DNA from: Cytidiella melzeri
Taxonomy: Eukaryota; Basidiomycota; Agaricomycetes; Polyporales; Irpicaceae
Assembly (NCBI GenBank): GCA_022592445.1
Contig: JABYQR010000351.1
Location: forward strand, 1-45,073
DNA length: 45,073 nt
Direction: 5' to 3'
Shown here: positions 10,424 to 21,022 of the stretch, piece after piece
How positions within the stretch are numbered: position 1 is the stretch's first letter
Layout: each line of letters begins with the position of its first letter
Notes under the pieces: model-generated
Told to the model about the DNA's origin: nothing
The model's database searches: none
What the model saw: only the letters and a program-made list of their open reading frames with translations
Made by a program: the position numbers and the translations under genes

Positions 10424-11789
10424 CATGCCCGCCCGCCGTACCAGTGCTATCTTCGAAAGGGCTGAACAGCGCTCCAGGAACTGGGAACAGTTTTTGGAAA
10501 GACGTACTGAGCGAGTTAGCCTGGCCGGAGGTAACACTTTGCAAATTCGACAAATCGGACCGCACCAGCTAAGGTTCGATTACGATTGTCTAGAATCTAG
10601 AAGGGACCATCACCATCATACATTCTATCTCAATACCATCCCGAACCATCAATGGCATACGGAGGCTAGAGAAGCTCGCCGCGCCTATTGAGAGGGGGGA
10701 CATCTGCAAGGCGCATGGTCTAACATTTGTCGGGCCCTTCCAGCCACATTCAACTGCAAATCCCCTCGCCCACGCCCGTGTCCATAGGAAGCAGTGAACC
10801 GTATCATCAATAACATCCGCACCTCTGTTCACGCAGACATGCGTCGAAGGGAGGATAACACTCCTCGTCTCGCCGAGCTCTACGACAAGCAGCAACCCCG
10901 CAGCACCACCTCTCAACCTCAAAGGCAGCCAACTGCACCTCGTGGACGAGGTTTCCGCACCAACCACCGCGGACGAGTTCAATTTGAACTGGAGCAAGCC
11001 CGTGCCGCCCGTCGCAGCAAACAGAGCTGGTCTCCACTTCCTCGACAACCACCTCATCCACGCACTCCCGCCGTACCTGTCAACGTCGAACAAGATGTTC
11101 CTATGGTTGCGCCATCACCTGTCACCTCGAGCACTACCATTGTCAACGAGGCCGTCAAAACTATTGAGGAGTTCTTTGGGGAAGAGTGCCCTGTTGCTCC
11201 AACCACTGAGCTTCATGATGCGAGCTCGTACTGCTTCGAGTGGGACAAATTGACCAGGACTGCGTTGCAAAACGCACAGGACATTGCTGACAAGATCTGG
11301 GATGGCAAGTTCACTGACGCCGAGCCTCACATCATGGATGCAATGTCTTTCATCACGGACAATGGTGTGGTGCTCAAGTCAAACATTAAAGGAGGAGGGT
11401 GTCGTCTGTTCTATGCACTCAAAGAGGACCAAATCAAGTCGTACAAATTCATTGCAGCATCAGCTCAAGTTGCAATAATGATGCAACACGGTTTCGTCTG
11501 GTATTGCACAGATGGGAAACGGGAACCATTCCAGCTCTGACACGATGACTTCCACACTGCAATGCAGGTTGTCCAAGGCAACGACAAGTTCAGCGAGCGA
11601 AAGCTTGTTCAAATCATTGCCTGGTGCCTCAAGCAGAACGACAACTGGACCACAATGTCCGAAGAGGTCAAGGACCAAATTTGCAACTGGTCACAGCCAG
11701 CTGAGGAAGGACAGACTGTCAAGCAGCCGACTGAGGAGAATGAGCTTCTCCAGATGTTGGACAGGATGGTAGCTAGAAATAGTGAGTAA
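10424..11789 (+). pseudogene. Decayed retroelement-type ORF of unknown family
   Basis: The frame opens with MPARRTSAIFERAEQRSRNW at 10424, is frame-shifted around 10600-10790, and continues from 10794 as a basic, Arg/Pro/Gln-rich segment followed by an acidic helical domain. A TGA at 11538-11540 interrupts it in frame (FQL*HDDFHTAMQ). The frame then reopens to about 11789, where a GTGAGT may be a splice donor. Low-complexity basic N-terminus and position after a possible primer-binding site suggest a Gag-like protein, but I recognise no Gag motif. It could also be a host gene fragment captured by an element. Confidence 0.35.
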
Positions 11790-12027
11790 ACGGGCAACTG
11801 AAACTTGAGCTTTACTGCGCATGTGACATATAAAATATCGCGATGTGTATTTGTACATTTGTACACGGTCACTTTCAACAGGTTTCTGTAGTTGTACTTG
11901 TAGTACTTTTGTACCACCTTTCCTTCGTCTCTGTCGTCTTGTCGAATCGTTAGTAACACATTTTATGTTCCCTGTAGATAAACTTGTAAAAATCTGGCAC
12001 CGCGTTGTAAACAACAATATCACTTCT

Positions 12028-12593
12028 TCAATACCACAAACAAGTGTGATACATCTTTTGCCTTCTCTGAACAATATCTCTCGTCTTGTGTCACTCAACC
12101 TTGTCCATATTGTCTATTTGGACAAGACAGAGCTGATTACTTTGAAGACACCGATCCAGTTGCTGTATACTCTGAAGGACAATACATTGTTCCTAACAAC
12201 AAACAGGTCGATGAAATCAGTCCAGAGGTTATCGGAGAAGAACCGCAACTTGATTGGGATCTTATTGTTGACAACACTTCAACTCCACCCTCACCATCTC
12301 CGGAACCTCAAACCGGAGAAGAAGAATCTATATCCGCGATCACAGCGGTTGCAGTTTCATCAGCGTCTACATTAATTAAATCTCCGCCACGTCAATCAAA
12401 GGTAGACATACCAGACATGATTGAATCTGCATCAGAATCTGATTCTGAAGTAGAACATCTTCTAGATGAAGATAGTGACGTTGAAGACAACGCTCTTGAA
12501 CCACCTCTACCAGAAATATCTCTGTTGATCAACAGATACTATAGTAGATTCCACGGAGAGGAGTTTGATATTGTGGACTTCTTCTTACCATGA
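12028..12593 (+). CDS. Acidic ORF directly upstream of copia gag
   Basis: An open frame reads TTNKCDTSFAFSEQYLSSC, then QPCPYCLFGQDRADYFEDTD, then a Ser/Pro/Glu/Asp-rich segment with SESDSEVEHLLDEDSDVED, and ends ...DFFLP with TGA at 12591-12593. The QPCPYC motif could bind a metal. The upstream exon junction is unclear (11790-12027 looks like intron or untranslated sequence). Its stop codon overlaps the ATG of the following copia gag as ATGA. That implies the two frames belong to one transcript, or one element with an extra 5' ORF. No family recognised. Confidence 0.4.
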
Positions 12594-13036
12594 GTTCCGA
12601 CGAAATCTAGAAGCTAGCTAAGGATGACAAACCAGTTCTTAAAGGCAATAACCATCAAGAATGGAAGATGGCTATGCAGGCCACTCTAATGTTCATTGAT
12701 GGTTGGGACATTGTCACCGGAGCTAGCACGGAAGCAGGCTCTCCTGCTGATGCAGCAGTGATTGCTAAATGAAAGAGGTTGAATATACGAGCGGCTGGAT
12801 ACCTCTTGTCAAAGATTTCTTTTGATATTATCAAGTCCAAACTTGACGACAATCAGATCACTGATGCAAAGTACATCTGGGAAGCCATGAAGAAAGAGTA
12901 CAAAAAGTCCAACGTACTCGAGAGCATGGTTGCGTTCAAGAAATTGAACAACCTGGTCTTTGATGAAAATCAAGAAATACGTCCTCAGATCAGAAAGTAT
13001 CATAAAAAAGGATCAGACCATGATCAAAGATGTCAC
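12590..13036 (+). pseudogene. Ty1/copia Gag fragment (UBN2-like), truncated
   Basis: From ATG 12590 the frame has LKGNNHQEWKMAMQATLMFI, then WDIVTG, then ITDAKYIWEAMKKEYKKSN. This is the typical order of copia Gag: the 'x-L-x-G-x-N-x-x-x-W' start, IVTG, and the IW-x-x-M/L-x-x-x-Y helix. Two stops break it: TAG at 12608-12610 (probably from CAG) and TGA at 12770-12772 where Trp is expected. It is cut off after ~150 codons by the gypsy LTR at 13037. The last codons (GSDHDQRCH) look more like the start of a copia RNase H, so an internal deletion may have joined gag to RNase H before the gypsy insertion. Confidence 0.7.
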
Positions 13037-14882
13037 TGATACGCCTGGAAATTGGCTAGGCGCGGAGACCCGGCAGCAGCCCACCATTTGCGCGGCCCGC
13101 ATCATCCTGAGCGGCAAGTCCCTCCACTTTCCCAGCGTCACGAGGTCACGAGGAGTTCACCGAGGTCATGAGGAGTCTGCCAAGGATCCAAGGACTTGGC
13201 AAGGAGCAACGCGCCAGAAACATCCGAGGCCAAGGAATCACACTGAACTCTGACACACAGACACGCCCCTTTTGCATCGGAGCATGGGCCGGCCAGCCAC
13301 CAAGTGTTTCGGACGCGGGTCGGACCAACGGTAGAAGAAACTTGACGCGCGAACCCCGTTTCAGGAAGACTCCTATCATGCCACGCTGTGCAACTCCTGG
13401 ACGGCGCCTCATCACCTGCTCGCAACAGGTGGCGCCTTGTCAGCGCAAGTGCGCGCGCCGCTACTCCGCGTCGACCAATGCTGTGTCCTGCCGGGTGTCG
13501 ACTCGCTGAATATTTTGCCTCCGCAGACGGAAGTATTCTGCCACCCTGTTTCCTCGCTCTCGTGTTTGGGTTTAGGACATAGAAGGAAAAGTTTAGGGGG
13601 GTCTTTAGGGTGTATCAAAAGGTGTTGCCTGTACTGTGTAGAAAATCAATCAATCCACACCCCAGTTTCCAGAGTTCACTTTACGCTTTGCGCTCGCGTC
13701 GAGGGAGTCTCTTTGTGCCCATAGCTGTAGCTTCTTCTGTGTTGTCTCACTGCGGCTTCTTCCACATTTATGTCTGCTGCGTCTACCAACGACAACCCGC
13801 CTCGAGTCTGCCGTTACTGTCCCACCGTTCCCCACCTACCCAACGGTCGCTGCCCTTACCGCCCGCGCCCGCGCGAGGTTCTACACTGTTACCCCATCAT
13901 CCCCGCGCCCACGCCGCCGCCAGAACCCTCAGCAGCGCCTACGGTCTCCCCTGAGAGATCAACTCCTAAATCACCCTCGCCAGCGTCGTCCGTTGCCTCC
14001 GTCGCGGACTTGCTTGATAACTGCTCTTACTGCGACACTCAGAGCGATCACCCAATTTCCCTATGTTCAGGACCTTTCGTCCCGCTTGACTGCGATCGCC
14101 CGCCCGCGCTGCACCCAGATTGTTGGCGGTCCCCAGACTTTGAAGGCGAGGACCACGAGTGCGAACTGGTGCAGTTCAATCTTACCAGCTCTACCAACGT
14201 CGTCGTTGGCCACACATTCGCCTGCAATACGCACTGCCATTCGGGAAGTGTTGTTCTACACTACCGCCCCCGCGCGCAGTCTGTCGGGTCAAATTGACTG
14301 CGATCTCACATAGCCTTGCGCTGCGACCCGCGCTCCATTAGTTTATCTTCCTCTACGGTTCCTTTCGGCTTTGTTACACTGCATATACTTTTTAAACTGC
14401 GTTATTTTACTGCGTAACCGCGTTGCGTTTCACCTTCACTGCGTCGAGCTTACTGCGTTCACTTTCACTGTGCCCGTGTTTTACAGTGACTACTTCATCT
14501 TCACCAGCGACCATGTTTTGTGTTTGAGATTCATATTGCGCCTGCGTTTATCATCTGCGTCTCTCTGCGCGCCGTTTTCCTCAAGTCGCGACATCTCCCG
14601 CGCGTTCTCTTTGAGCCGCGCTATAGCTCTTTCGTTTTCACCGCGCCGACTTGCCCCTTTAACCGCAATACGCGTGGTAGTTGCCCATTGAACTCCCTTC
14701 ATATAAACTTTATCACAAAAACCTTGTTGCTCTTTTAGCACAGGTAAAACTAGGACTCTAAGACCACCTCGCACACTTTAGCACTTCTGCGCTTCCACAC
14801 CTTTACACTTCTATTGCCACTTTGTGGTTGGTTGTGTTGTCTTTAAGGTTGTTCGTAGTTTGAAGCGTGACTGAGTGTCTCA
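13037..14882 (+). mobile_element. 5' LTR of a Ty3/gypsy element (family B, 1.85 kb)
   Basis: The 1.85-kb unit starts TGATACGCC and ends GTGTCTCA (imperfect inverted termini). A primer-binding-site-like TGG follows four bases later. The same unit recurs inverted at 36771-38617 with nearly equal length, followed there by a polypurine tract, so the pair are 5' and 3' LTRs of one family. A TATA-like CATATAAACTTTATC near 14700 places the transcription start around 14730. That makes U3 about 1.7 kb and R-U5 about 150 bp. U3 contains a 175-codon ORF. Confidence 0.88.
13770..14297 (+). CDS. ORF inside the family-B LTR (U3), knuckle-like Cys motifs
   Basis: This 175-codon open frame sits wholly in U3. 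Residues ~14-28 read CRYCPTVPHLPNGRC (C-x2-C-x4-H-x5-C). Residues ~85-99 read CSYCDTQSDHPISLC (C-x2-C-x5-H-x4-C). Both resemble CCHC zinc knuckles. Between them is a Pro/Ser-rich linker. The copy at 37357-37884 has the same length and no stop or indel, though its second knuckle has lost two cysteines. As it lies in U3 it would be read only near the 3' end of a full-length element RNA or from its own promoter. No family recognised; chance preservation remains possible. Confidence 0.45.
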   Translation: MSAASTNDNPPRVCRYCPTVPHLPNGRCPYRPRPREVLHCYPIIPAPTPPPEPSAAPTVSPERSTPKSPSPASSVASVADLLDNCSYCDTQSDHPISLCSGPFVPLDCDRPPALHPDCWRSPDFEGEDHECELVQFNLTSSTNVVVGHTFACNTHCHSGSVVLHYRPRAQSVGSN

Positions 14883-14885
14883 TTT

Positions 14886-14903
14886 TGGAGCCCACCGCGA
14901 GGG
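14886..14903 (+). other. Primer-binding site of the gypsy element
   Basis: TGGAGCCCACCGCGAGGG starts three bases after the LTR's terminal CA. It is complementary to a tRNA 3' end of the form ...GTGGGCTCCA. The tRNA species cannot be named without a search. Confidence 0.65.
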
Positions 14904-15300
14904 GTCTCTATAGATTTTGCTAGTTTCACTCGTGCTTCGCGGAAGAGAAGACAATACGAGTTCCAGAGGATCCAGAATTCCGAGGAGACAAAGGAGCAGA
15001 AGTTTATCAAGCCCAGTATTAACGGAAGCACAGGACAACCCGGAAGCAATTATCCGGCGAGGACGAGCGGCAGCCCGCAAAATGAAGGCGACAAGCTACT
15101 CCTGTGCCAAGTTCTAGGTCGCCGACTCCCAATTCTCTACACCAAACGTTACTCTCCCTAGCCCCGACTCTCCTACGGAAGCGCCTCTTCCTTCAGCACA
15201 CCCTTCATCCTCAACATCGACTACTTGAGCCCGCTCGCAATCTTCTACAACCGCGATAATAGGGCGGATTCGAACTAAAATACAACAACTTCCACCAAGC
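14904..15300 (+). other. Untranslated leader of the gypsy element
   Basis: This is the region between primer-binding site and gag. It holds short frames only (15115 stop, 15228 stop) and no conserved motif that I can see. Confidence 0.45.
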
Positions 15301-16763
15301 GCCAGACTAGTAGTCACAATGGCCGCAGCACAAACTATGCTTGATCGGCGACAAGCACGCGCCTAAGTTCAATCAACTGGAGCCCCAGATGTTGGCGCGC
15401 TACTTCACACCCTTGAAATGTTATTCACACGCGCGAATGTGCAGGATGCGCAGGCAAAGAAGAAGTATGCCGCGAACTACGTAGACATCACGGTCCAGGA
15501 CCAGTGGGAGGAGCTCAAAAGCTACGCGGCGACGGAAACCTACAAGACTGGAAAGCGGAGGTCTTCAAGTGCTACCCTGGCGCGGACGCTACGGCGCTCT
15601 ATACAAGACAGGGACTTATAGAATACGTAGCCAGCTGGAAGCAGAAAGGGTTCCGCACCTTAGGCGACTGGGCCAATTCTACTGCAATACAGTACTCAGT
15701 CGACTTGGCTGGTTAAGAACTCGAAGATCTCAGAGATGACAAGAACCGCTGGTGTCAGGAGGCAATTAGTCCGCAAATAAAGCACATCGCGACGCGGCTG
15801 CAAGTCAAGTTCCCCAAATCCATCCAGCGGACGGCTACAAGGTCAAGGACATCAACGACGCGATGCAGTTTTTCTTCACGGGACCTCCGTAGCACCCAGC
15901 TCGACGTATAGTGCACCTCCAGCAACGGCGGCAAAGCCAGCAGCGCCCACTAGCGAACGAACTCTATATGTGCCTCGCAATTACCGGCAAACGAGTGGCA
16001 GACAAGGTTGAAGCAGGAGGACATCAACGAGTTGCAGGAGAAGGTCAAGTACCTGATGAGCCAAGCTGACTTGTCCCTAGCAGCGCAGAACCGCGCCGCG
16101 CAGGCGGGGAATGCACCGGCTCCAGAGCCTTGTCGACTAGCGGTTCGAACCTCTGTCATTACTGTGGTCTGCCGGCCATACGGTGAACAACTGCAACACG
16201 GTGAAGACCGATATCACCGGCGGCATGATCCACGCAACCGGGAAAACAAGATAGTCCTTCCGGGAGGCAGCTTTATTCCAAGGAGCCTGCCTGGTTCCTG
16301 TATGCGCCATCGCGTTAACGAGTGGCATCGACAAAATCCGGGTCAGAGGACGACTCCGAACACATCGCCTACAACGCGGTACTGGACGAGGTGTTTGGCG
16401 ATCCGTCGCAGCAGCCCCAGCAGGCAATGCTGTTTGACATAGTCGAGGACGACACGGCCCGCGCGACTGAGGCGACGTCGGCGTATGCTTTAGGAGGCGA
16501 GGAAGACGATCGTATCCTGGCTCTAGAAAACAAAATCCGCGCGCTGCGCAGCGCCAAGCAGAAGTTCGACGGTGTGTACGTTCCGCCGCGACCAGGACGG
16601 GGCAGACCAGGAATCCTGCCAGCGCCGGCGCGGGTGACTAGGACCGCGACTAAGCCTGCGGAGGCACCGACCGAAAAGGAAGCAATCCGACGCCGGCTCC
16701 GGCAGCCCCGCAACCAGCAAAAGAACCCAAACACCCCACGCCGCGGCAAAGGACGCGACGTAC
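15301..16763 (+). pseudogene. Ty3/gypsy gag, frameshifted
   Basis: Gag is recognisable in pieces from different frames: WKAEVFKCYPGADATALYTR, then LIEYVASWKQKGFRTLGDWA (the usual helical capsid core of Agaricomycete gypsy Gag). A linker with TLYVPRNYRQTSGRQ follows, then a zinc knuckle near 16162-16200 that reads CHYCGLP...HTVNNC only if one base lost at about 16176 is allowed for. The region 16322-16763 is an open Pro/Arg-rich linker with LALENKIRALRSAK. Frame changes near 15580, 15710, 16000, 16176 and 16760 make it non-functional. Confidence 0.7.
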
Positions 16764-17615
16764 TTGCCACCGTTTCAACGGAACGTAGCGGCCCCGGCGA
16801 AGCCAAACGGCCAGGCAAAAGAACCAGCGTACCGTACCACCACGATAATCGAAAATCCTCTGATAGTCGAAAGTGTTCTAAACCGTACGCTGAAGGAACA
16901 GCAGGTCTCGCTGTCGCCTGAAGAACTTTTCGCACTGTCGCCAGACATGCGTAGTCGGATGCGCAACCTCATCACGCCGAAGCGCGCGCCGGTTCAGGGT
17001 CCGCCGAACGTGGCTAACTTCTTCGAGGCGGAAGGCGAGGTGGTGCTACCGCAAGCAGAGGTCTCTTACGTCGATGGGGCCGAATTTAAACGCATCCTAC
17101 GACTTGGCAATCCATATGAGGCGTACCTTCGGGCTCTCCCACCAGGCAAAACCACGGAACCAATCTTGGCGGCTTGCGAGACGCATGCGCTCAGGACAGT
17201 CCGCGTGGTCGTAGCAGGGACCGAGGAAATCGACGCCATATTGGATCCAGGTTGTCAGATTGTTGCCGCGTCGGAAGCGGTATGTCACGCGTTGGGTTTT
17301 ACTTATGACCCTACAGTGTGCATCAAGCTGCAGAGCACAAACGGCGAAGTTGACAAGTCGCTCGGCCTGGCGCGCAACCTACCCTTTACTATAGGCAACA
17401 TGATGTTCTATCTACAGGTCCACGTAATCCGCAAGACCGCGTATGACATCCTTCTAGGACGGCCCTTCGACGTCATCGCATCCACGGTCGTGCGCAACTT
17501 CGACAACGAGGACCAAACAATTACGCTGCACTGTCCAAACTCAAAAAAGGTTATCACGGTGCCGACGCGACTGCGCGGTCCCGCTTGTTTTCGCCTACCC
17601 GAAATGGATTTTTGA
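16764..17615 (+). CDS. Ty3/gypsy retroviral-type aspartic protease, pol truncated
   Basis: This open frame carries on from gag. The protease core is clear: AILDPGCQIVAASEAVCHAL (the DxG active-site region, here D-P-G instead of D-S/T-G) and YDILLGRPFDVIAS (the I/L-L-G-R flap and closing motif). Such D-P-G proteases are common in Agaricomycete gypsy elements of this type. Before the protease is the QVSLSPEELFALSPDMRSRM segment typical of the same family. The frame stops at 17613-17615, and reverse transcriptase, RNase H and integrase are absent downstream. The matching integrase-to-LTR half lies inverted at 36771-41721. Confidence 0.8.
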   Translation: MPPFQRNVAAPAKPNGQAKEPAYRTTTIIENPLIVESVLNRTLKEQQVSLSPEELFALSPDMRSRMRNLITPKRAPVQGPPNVANFFEAEGEVVLPQAEVSYVDGAEFKRILRLGNPYEAYLRALPPGKTTEPILAACETHALRTVRVVVAGTEEIDAILDPGCQIVAASEAVCHALGFTYDPTVCIKLQSTNGEVDKSLGLARNLPFTIGNMMFYLQVHVIRKTAYDILLGRPFDVIASTVVRNFDNEDQTITLHCPNSKKVITVPTRLRGPACFRLPEMDF

Positions 17616-17716
17616 GAATCGAGGATTCGAGCAACACTCGAGGAGATCTCCATAATACCCCTTCCATGACTCCCGAATCTCGTTTCCTTGCCTCTGTGTA
17701 CACTATGGTTAACTTA

Positions 17717-18214
17717 CAGTAGTGGTACTTAGGATTGTAATACAATCCTAGGTAACTACCTACAAAATAGTGTTTATGTTACAACCACATTGTCATTATG
17801 ACAATCCTCTGTGGTTTTTATTGTAATACACAGCCAATGTGTTGTAATTGTTGTACAAGCTGCTGTATATACATTGTCATTGTAGCCAGTCAACTGTAAT
17901 ACTACCCTGCCCTTGTAATACATACCGGCAGGCAGTTGTAATACATACCGGTAGCTACTGTAATATATCCTGGCCCTGCTAATATGCTTTCAGGGTCCTT
18001 CCAGGTGCTTTTCACAATACCCGCACCCTTTGTAATACATACCATGGTTGCTGCAGCCGGTTCAAAACCCGGTTTGGTTTTGCACGCTGCATATCCGCGT
18101 GATCCTTGGCTGTGTCCGAGCGTTGAGCGCTTTCCCTTTTGGGAATCCCAATTTGGCTCCTGCGCCTTGGTGGTGCTCTGGCTTGGTCAGCTCGGCCTTA
18201 TGCCTGGCCAATGA
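17717..18214 (+). repeat. Left inverted end of the KDZ transposon
   Basis: From CAGTAGTGGTACTTAGG inward, ~500 bp match 26930-27470 in reverse. Near the tip is a perfect palindrome, AGGATTGTAATACAATCCT. Further in, TGTAATACATACCGG-like boxes recur (around 17820-18040), as expected for subterminal transposase-binding repeats. The innermost ~50 bp of the two ends are less alike. The 8 bp outside the two tips do not match, so no target duplication can be shown. Confidence 0.82.
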
Positions 18215-18441
18215 TGGTACGCGCAGCCAGGAGGCACTGCACGCCATTCACCTTAAAAGCATGTATAGTATTCATTAGAACGGGTATGAACAATATGTAC
18301 TAGTGAAATCAAAAGTATCTACAGGTAAAAACTTGTGTCCGTGGTGTCCGTGGTGTACGCTACTCTTTGAATGACGAGAACAGGCTGACTATTGAATAAC
18401 TATATAAGAGGAATAAGGTATGAATGAAGAACTGAACACAA

Positions 18442-20696
18442 TTAATTGATGCAACTTTTCTTTGCCACTGTTTGATTATCTGTCGATAGGCGCTTTCCCA
18501 GACTTTGATGCATAGCGCCCATTGTCCAGGCCACATCCTTCACCGCGACCTGCACCTCCGACATGTCTTTCCCTCCCCTCATCTCCGCCGTCCACCACCA
18601 TGCCAAAGACAACAAGACGAGGAAGATGGCATTACATCCCCCCCGGCAAAGTGTGCCCCAGTCAATCTCTGCCACATCGGACACAACTTGAGACGGTGGC
18701 CACGACTTCGTTCGCCACTGGGGCTGCAGCTTCTGCCACCATATCTTCCAGCTGGCACCAAATTTCTTCGCGTCTGTGATAGGTGGCGGCTTCTCGTATT
18801 GCCTTCCTCAACTCAGCCAGTATCGGACTTCATCTGGCCTCCCGTCTGTCGGTAGTCGATTCGCCGCCGAACCGTCAGGAAAACCAAGCTCGCGCTCGTG
18901 CGCAAGCCAACGGTCGCATAAGTATTTCCATTTGCTCTCGTCAGACACCTCACTTAGGTACGCAAACGCATCGCTCCACCACTGGGGCAGATCAGCAACA
19001 ATCGCGTTTTGTGCCACCGTTGAAGATGCGATCGATGGAGGGGAAGAGGGAGGCTGTGCAGCAGGAGACGTAGGCTGAGCAGGAGGCGCAGATGAGGCCG
19101 CAGAGGTATCACTTGGCTGCACAGCTGCCAGACTCATCTGGGGATTGGACGGTACGGGCGGGTTCGCAGTGCTTGCACTAGGCTCGGAGCCAACGGCATT
19201 TTCTTGCGCAGTGGACGCAGGATCAGCTGCGCCTGGCAATGGCGCAGGTTCAACCACTGGTGCGCTGGGATTTTGTCTACTCAGATTTGTCAGTTCACTA
19301 TTCACTATCCACCTATAGTCTTGCCTACCCAGCACGTAGCTCGCGAGTCGAAGGAGGTTTCTCCCCTGCTCTCGAAGCTACACGGTTTGTTATGGGCCGT
19401 GGTGTAATAACTGCACGCAGTGAAGCTTTCTTAGCCAAGGGCTCAAGACCAAGGCTTTTCAACAGCTCTTGATTCGCGTGGATTTGACGTTGGCGATCCT
19501 CTTTGAATGTATCACTACTACCTAACGCCTCACTAGCCTGACTGGTGCCGACTCTCTCCGCACTCACTTCACCGCTAGGCGTTCCTGCACGGCTGTCGTT
19601 TACAGGTGTACCGGTCCTGCTCAAACCGGCCGTGAAGTTCCCGTGCAACTCTTTCTCTATTGCAACGCCTAGTCACAGGATGAGTGATTTCTTTACTTAG
19701 TTCATACGCCAGCTACTCACTGTAACATTTAGGTAATAATCCCCCGAATGTTTTCTCAACCTCATTCCAGCAGCCATCCAATTGATCAAGCCGGCAGTTT
19801 GCATTCACTGTTGTTCCGACATGGTATCTGATTTATGGTAAGTCTATTGCTCTGCAACTGTTGACGTCGAGAATGTCATTCACGCAAATGACTTAAAGCT
19901 ACCGGTTCGAGGGTCGGGTCCGCCAACGATAATAGACCCAATCCACCCCGTCATCGCCTTCAGGTCATCAAGGCATGCTTTCAAGGTACGTGGTATGTTG
20001 TCAATGGTACTGCAAACAATCAACTTCTGCTTATAGACATGATGCACAAAACTTACTTCTGCTGCGCCTTGACTTTGGACACGTCGAGGTCATCGTCTTC
20101 ACCGTCTATAACAATAGTGTCGTCGTTACGGAAGGCTTCAACAGCCCGCTTCACTTCCTCCGGCTCCTTTTCCAGCAACTCCTTTGCAACGCACGCAATA
20201 AACGAGAGTTTCTGCTTCGCAACGGCGGGATCATTGGTGTCGTGAGTGGCCGACCATCACTGGTCGATCTCTGGCATCACCCTCTCCCGATGAAGTTTGA
20301 GATATGCCTGGTACAACTGGAGCTTCCGTTTTTTTTTCCCAAGTGGGAGAACCTCGCCTGACCCCGCGCCCGACGTGGAACCGCAGTTATGATTCTGAAA
20401 CCACCAGTATAGCTGCTGCAAGTAAGTAGTAAGTTGATTGTCTCTTCTACCCTATGCTCCTCACTCACAGTTTTTTGGCTTTCTGCTAACTGTAGAGCTG
20501 CCTTTTCTGCATGACCGCCAGCAGCTGCGACTTCTGCTGGTGTCAGCGGTGGTTCCGGAAATTGGTTGAACCACGCTTGGTACACTTGAACTATCCATTC
20601 TCGTGTCGTTCCTCGCTCGCGTGCTTCAACAAATTCCTTTGCCTTCATGAGAAGCCACGTGGACTGTTCGTCGGTCACCCACTTTCTGCATGTCAT
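18442..20696 (-). pseudogene. KDZ-element gene A, six exons, two nonsense codons
   Basis: Exons (reading leftward) are 20469-20696, 20057-20415, 19884-20009, 19721-19827, 19329-19668 and 18442-19276. They are joined by 47-56-nt GT-AG introns in matching phase. The start is MTCRKWVTDEQSTWLL, with a DNA-binding-like helical N-terminus. Later come IGSIIVGGPDPRTGSFK, FGGLLPKCYS, a long Pro/Ala/Ser linker, and a conserved C-terminus with LPQWWSDAFAYLSEVSDESK, LPTDGRPDEVRYWLS, KPPPITDAKKFGASWKIWWQ and WTMGAMHQSL. I know this as a recurrent Agaricomycete family with no assigned function that travels with such elements. TGA codons at 20257-20259 (between DQ and WSATHD) and 18808-18810 (between WLS and GRQYEK) break it. 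It is divergent to gene B. Confidence 0.7.
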
Positions 20697-21022
20697 GCTG
20701 CTCAATGCACGTTGTGTCCGTGGGAAAGAAGTGAGGTCTTTGTTTGGCTTCAGAACAAACACTCCGTTGACTTTTAGAGCGTCTTGAACCACACAGGGTC
20801 GCTTGCTCTTAGGATCAAACCATCACCATGACCAAGAAAAAAAGTGGGCTCCCACCTCACAGCAAAGCCAAGGCTCAACGCAGTGAACGGCCCCGTACGC
20901 CGTCCCCTCGCCCAACGCCCGGAGCAGGTACACATCTTTGTCAGCTGCTCAAAGTATCGCATTAATTATCACCAGGTATCCGTGGATCCGTGGTAAATCT
21001 TTGAGGGTGGGTAAGAGCGAGC

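Noticed and set aside
10590..11093. Minus-strand ORF of 167 codons
   Set aside because: It is a shadow of the GC-rich plus-strand frame there; its composition has no domain-like features.
14490..14774. Minus-strand ORF in the family-B LTR (also 36879-37103)
   Set aside because: It is open in one copy but shortened and altered in the other, overlaps the predicted TATA and start site, and has simple basic composition; likely a chance frame.
18040..18080. CCGGTTCAAAACCCGG in the KDZ inverted end, like a tRNA T-arm or B box
   Set aside because: No A box at a suitable distance and no cloverleaf could be drawn; the block is just a short palindrome inside the inverted end.
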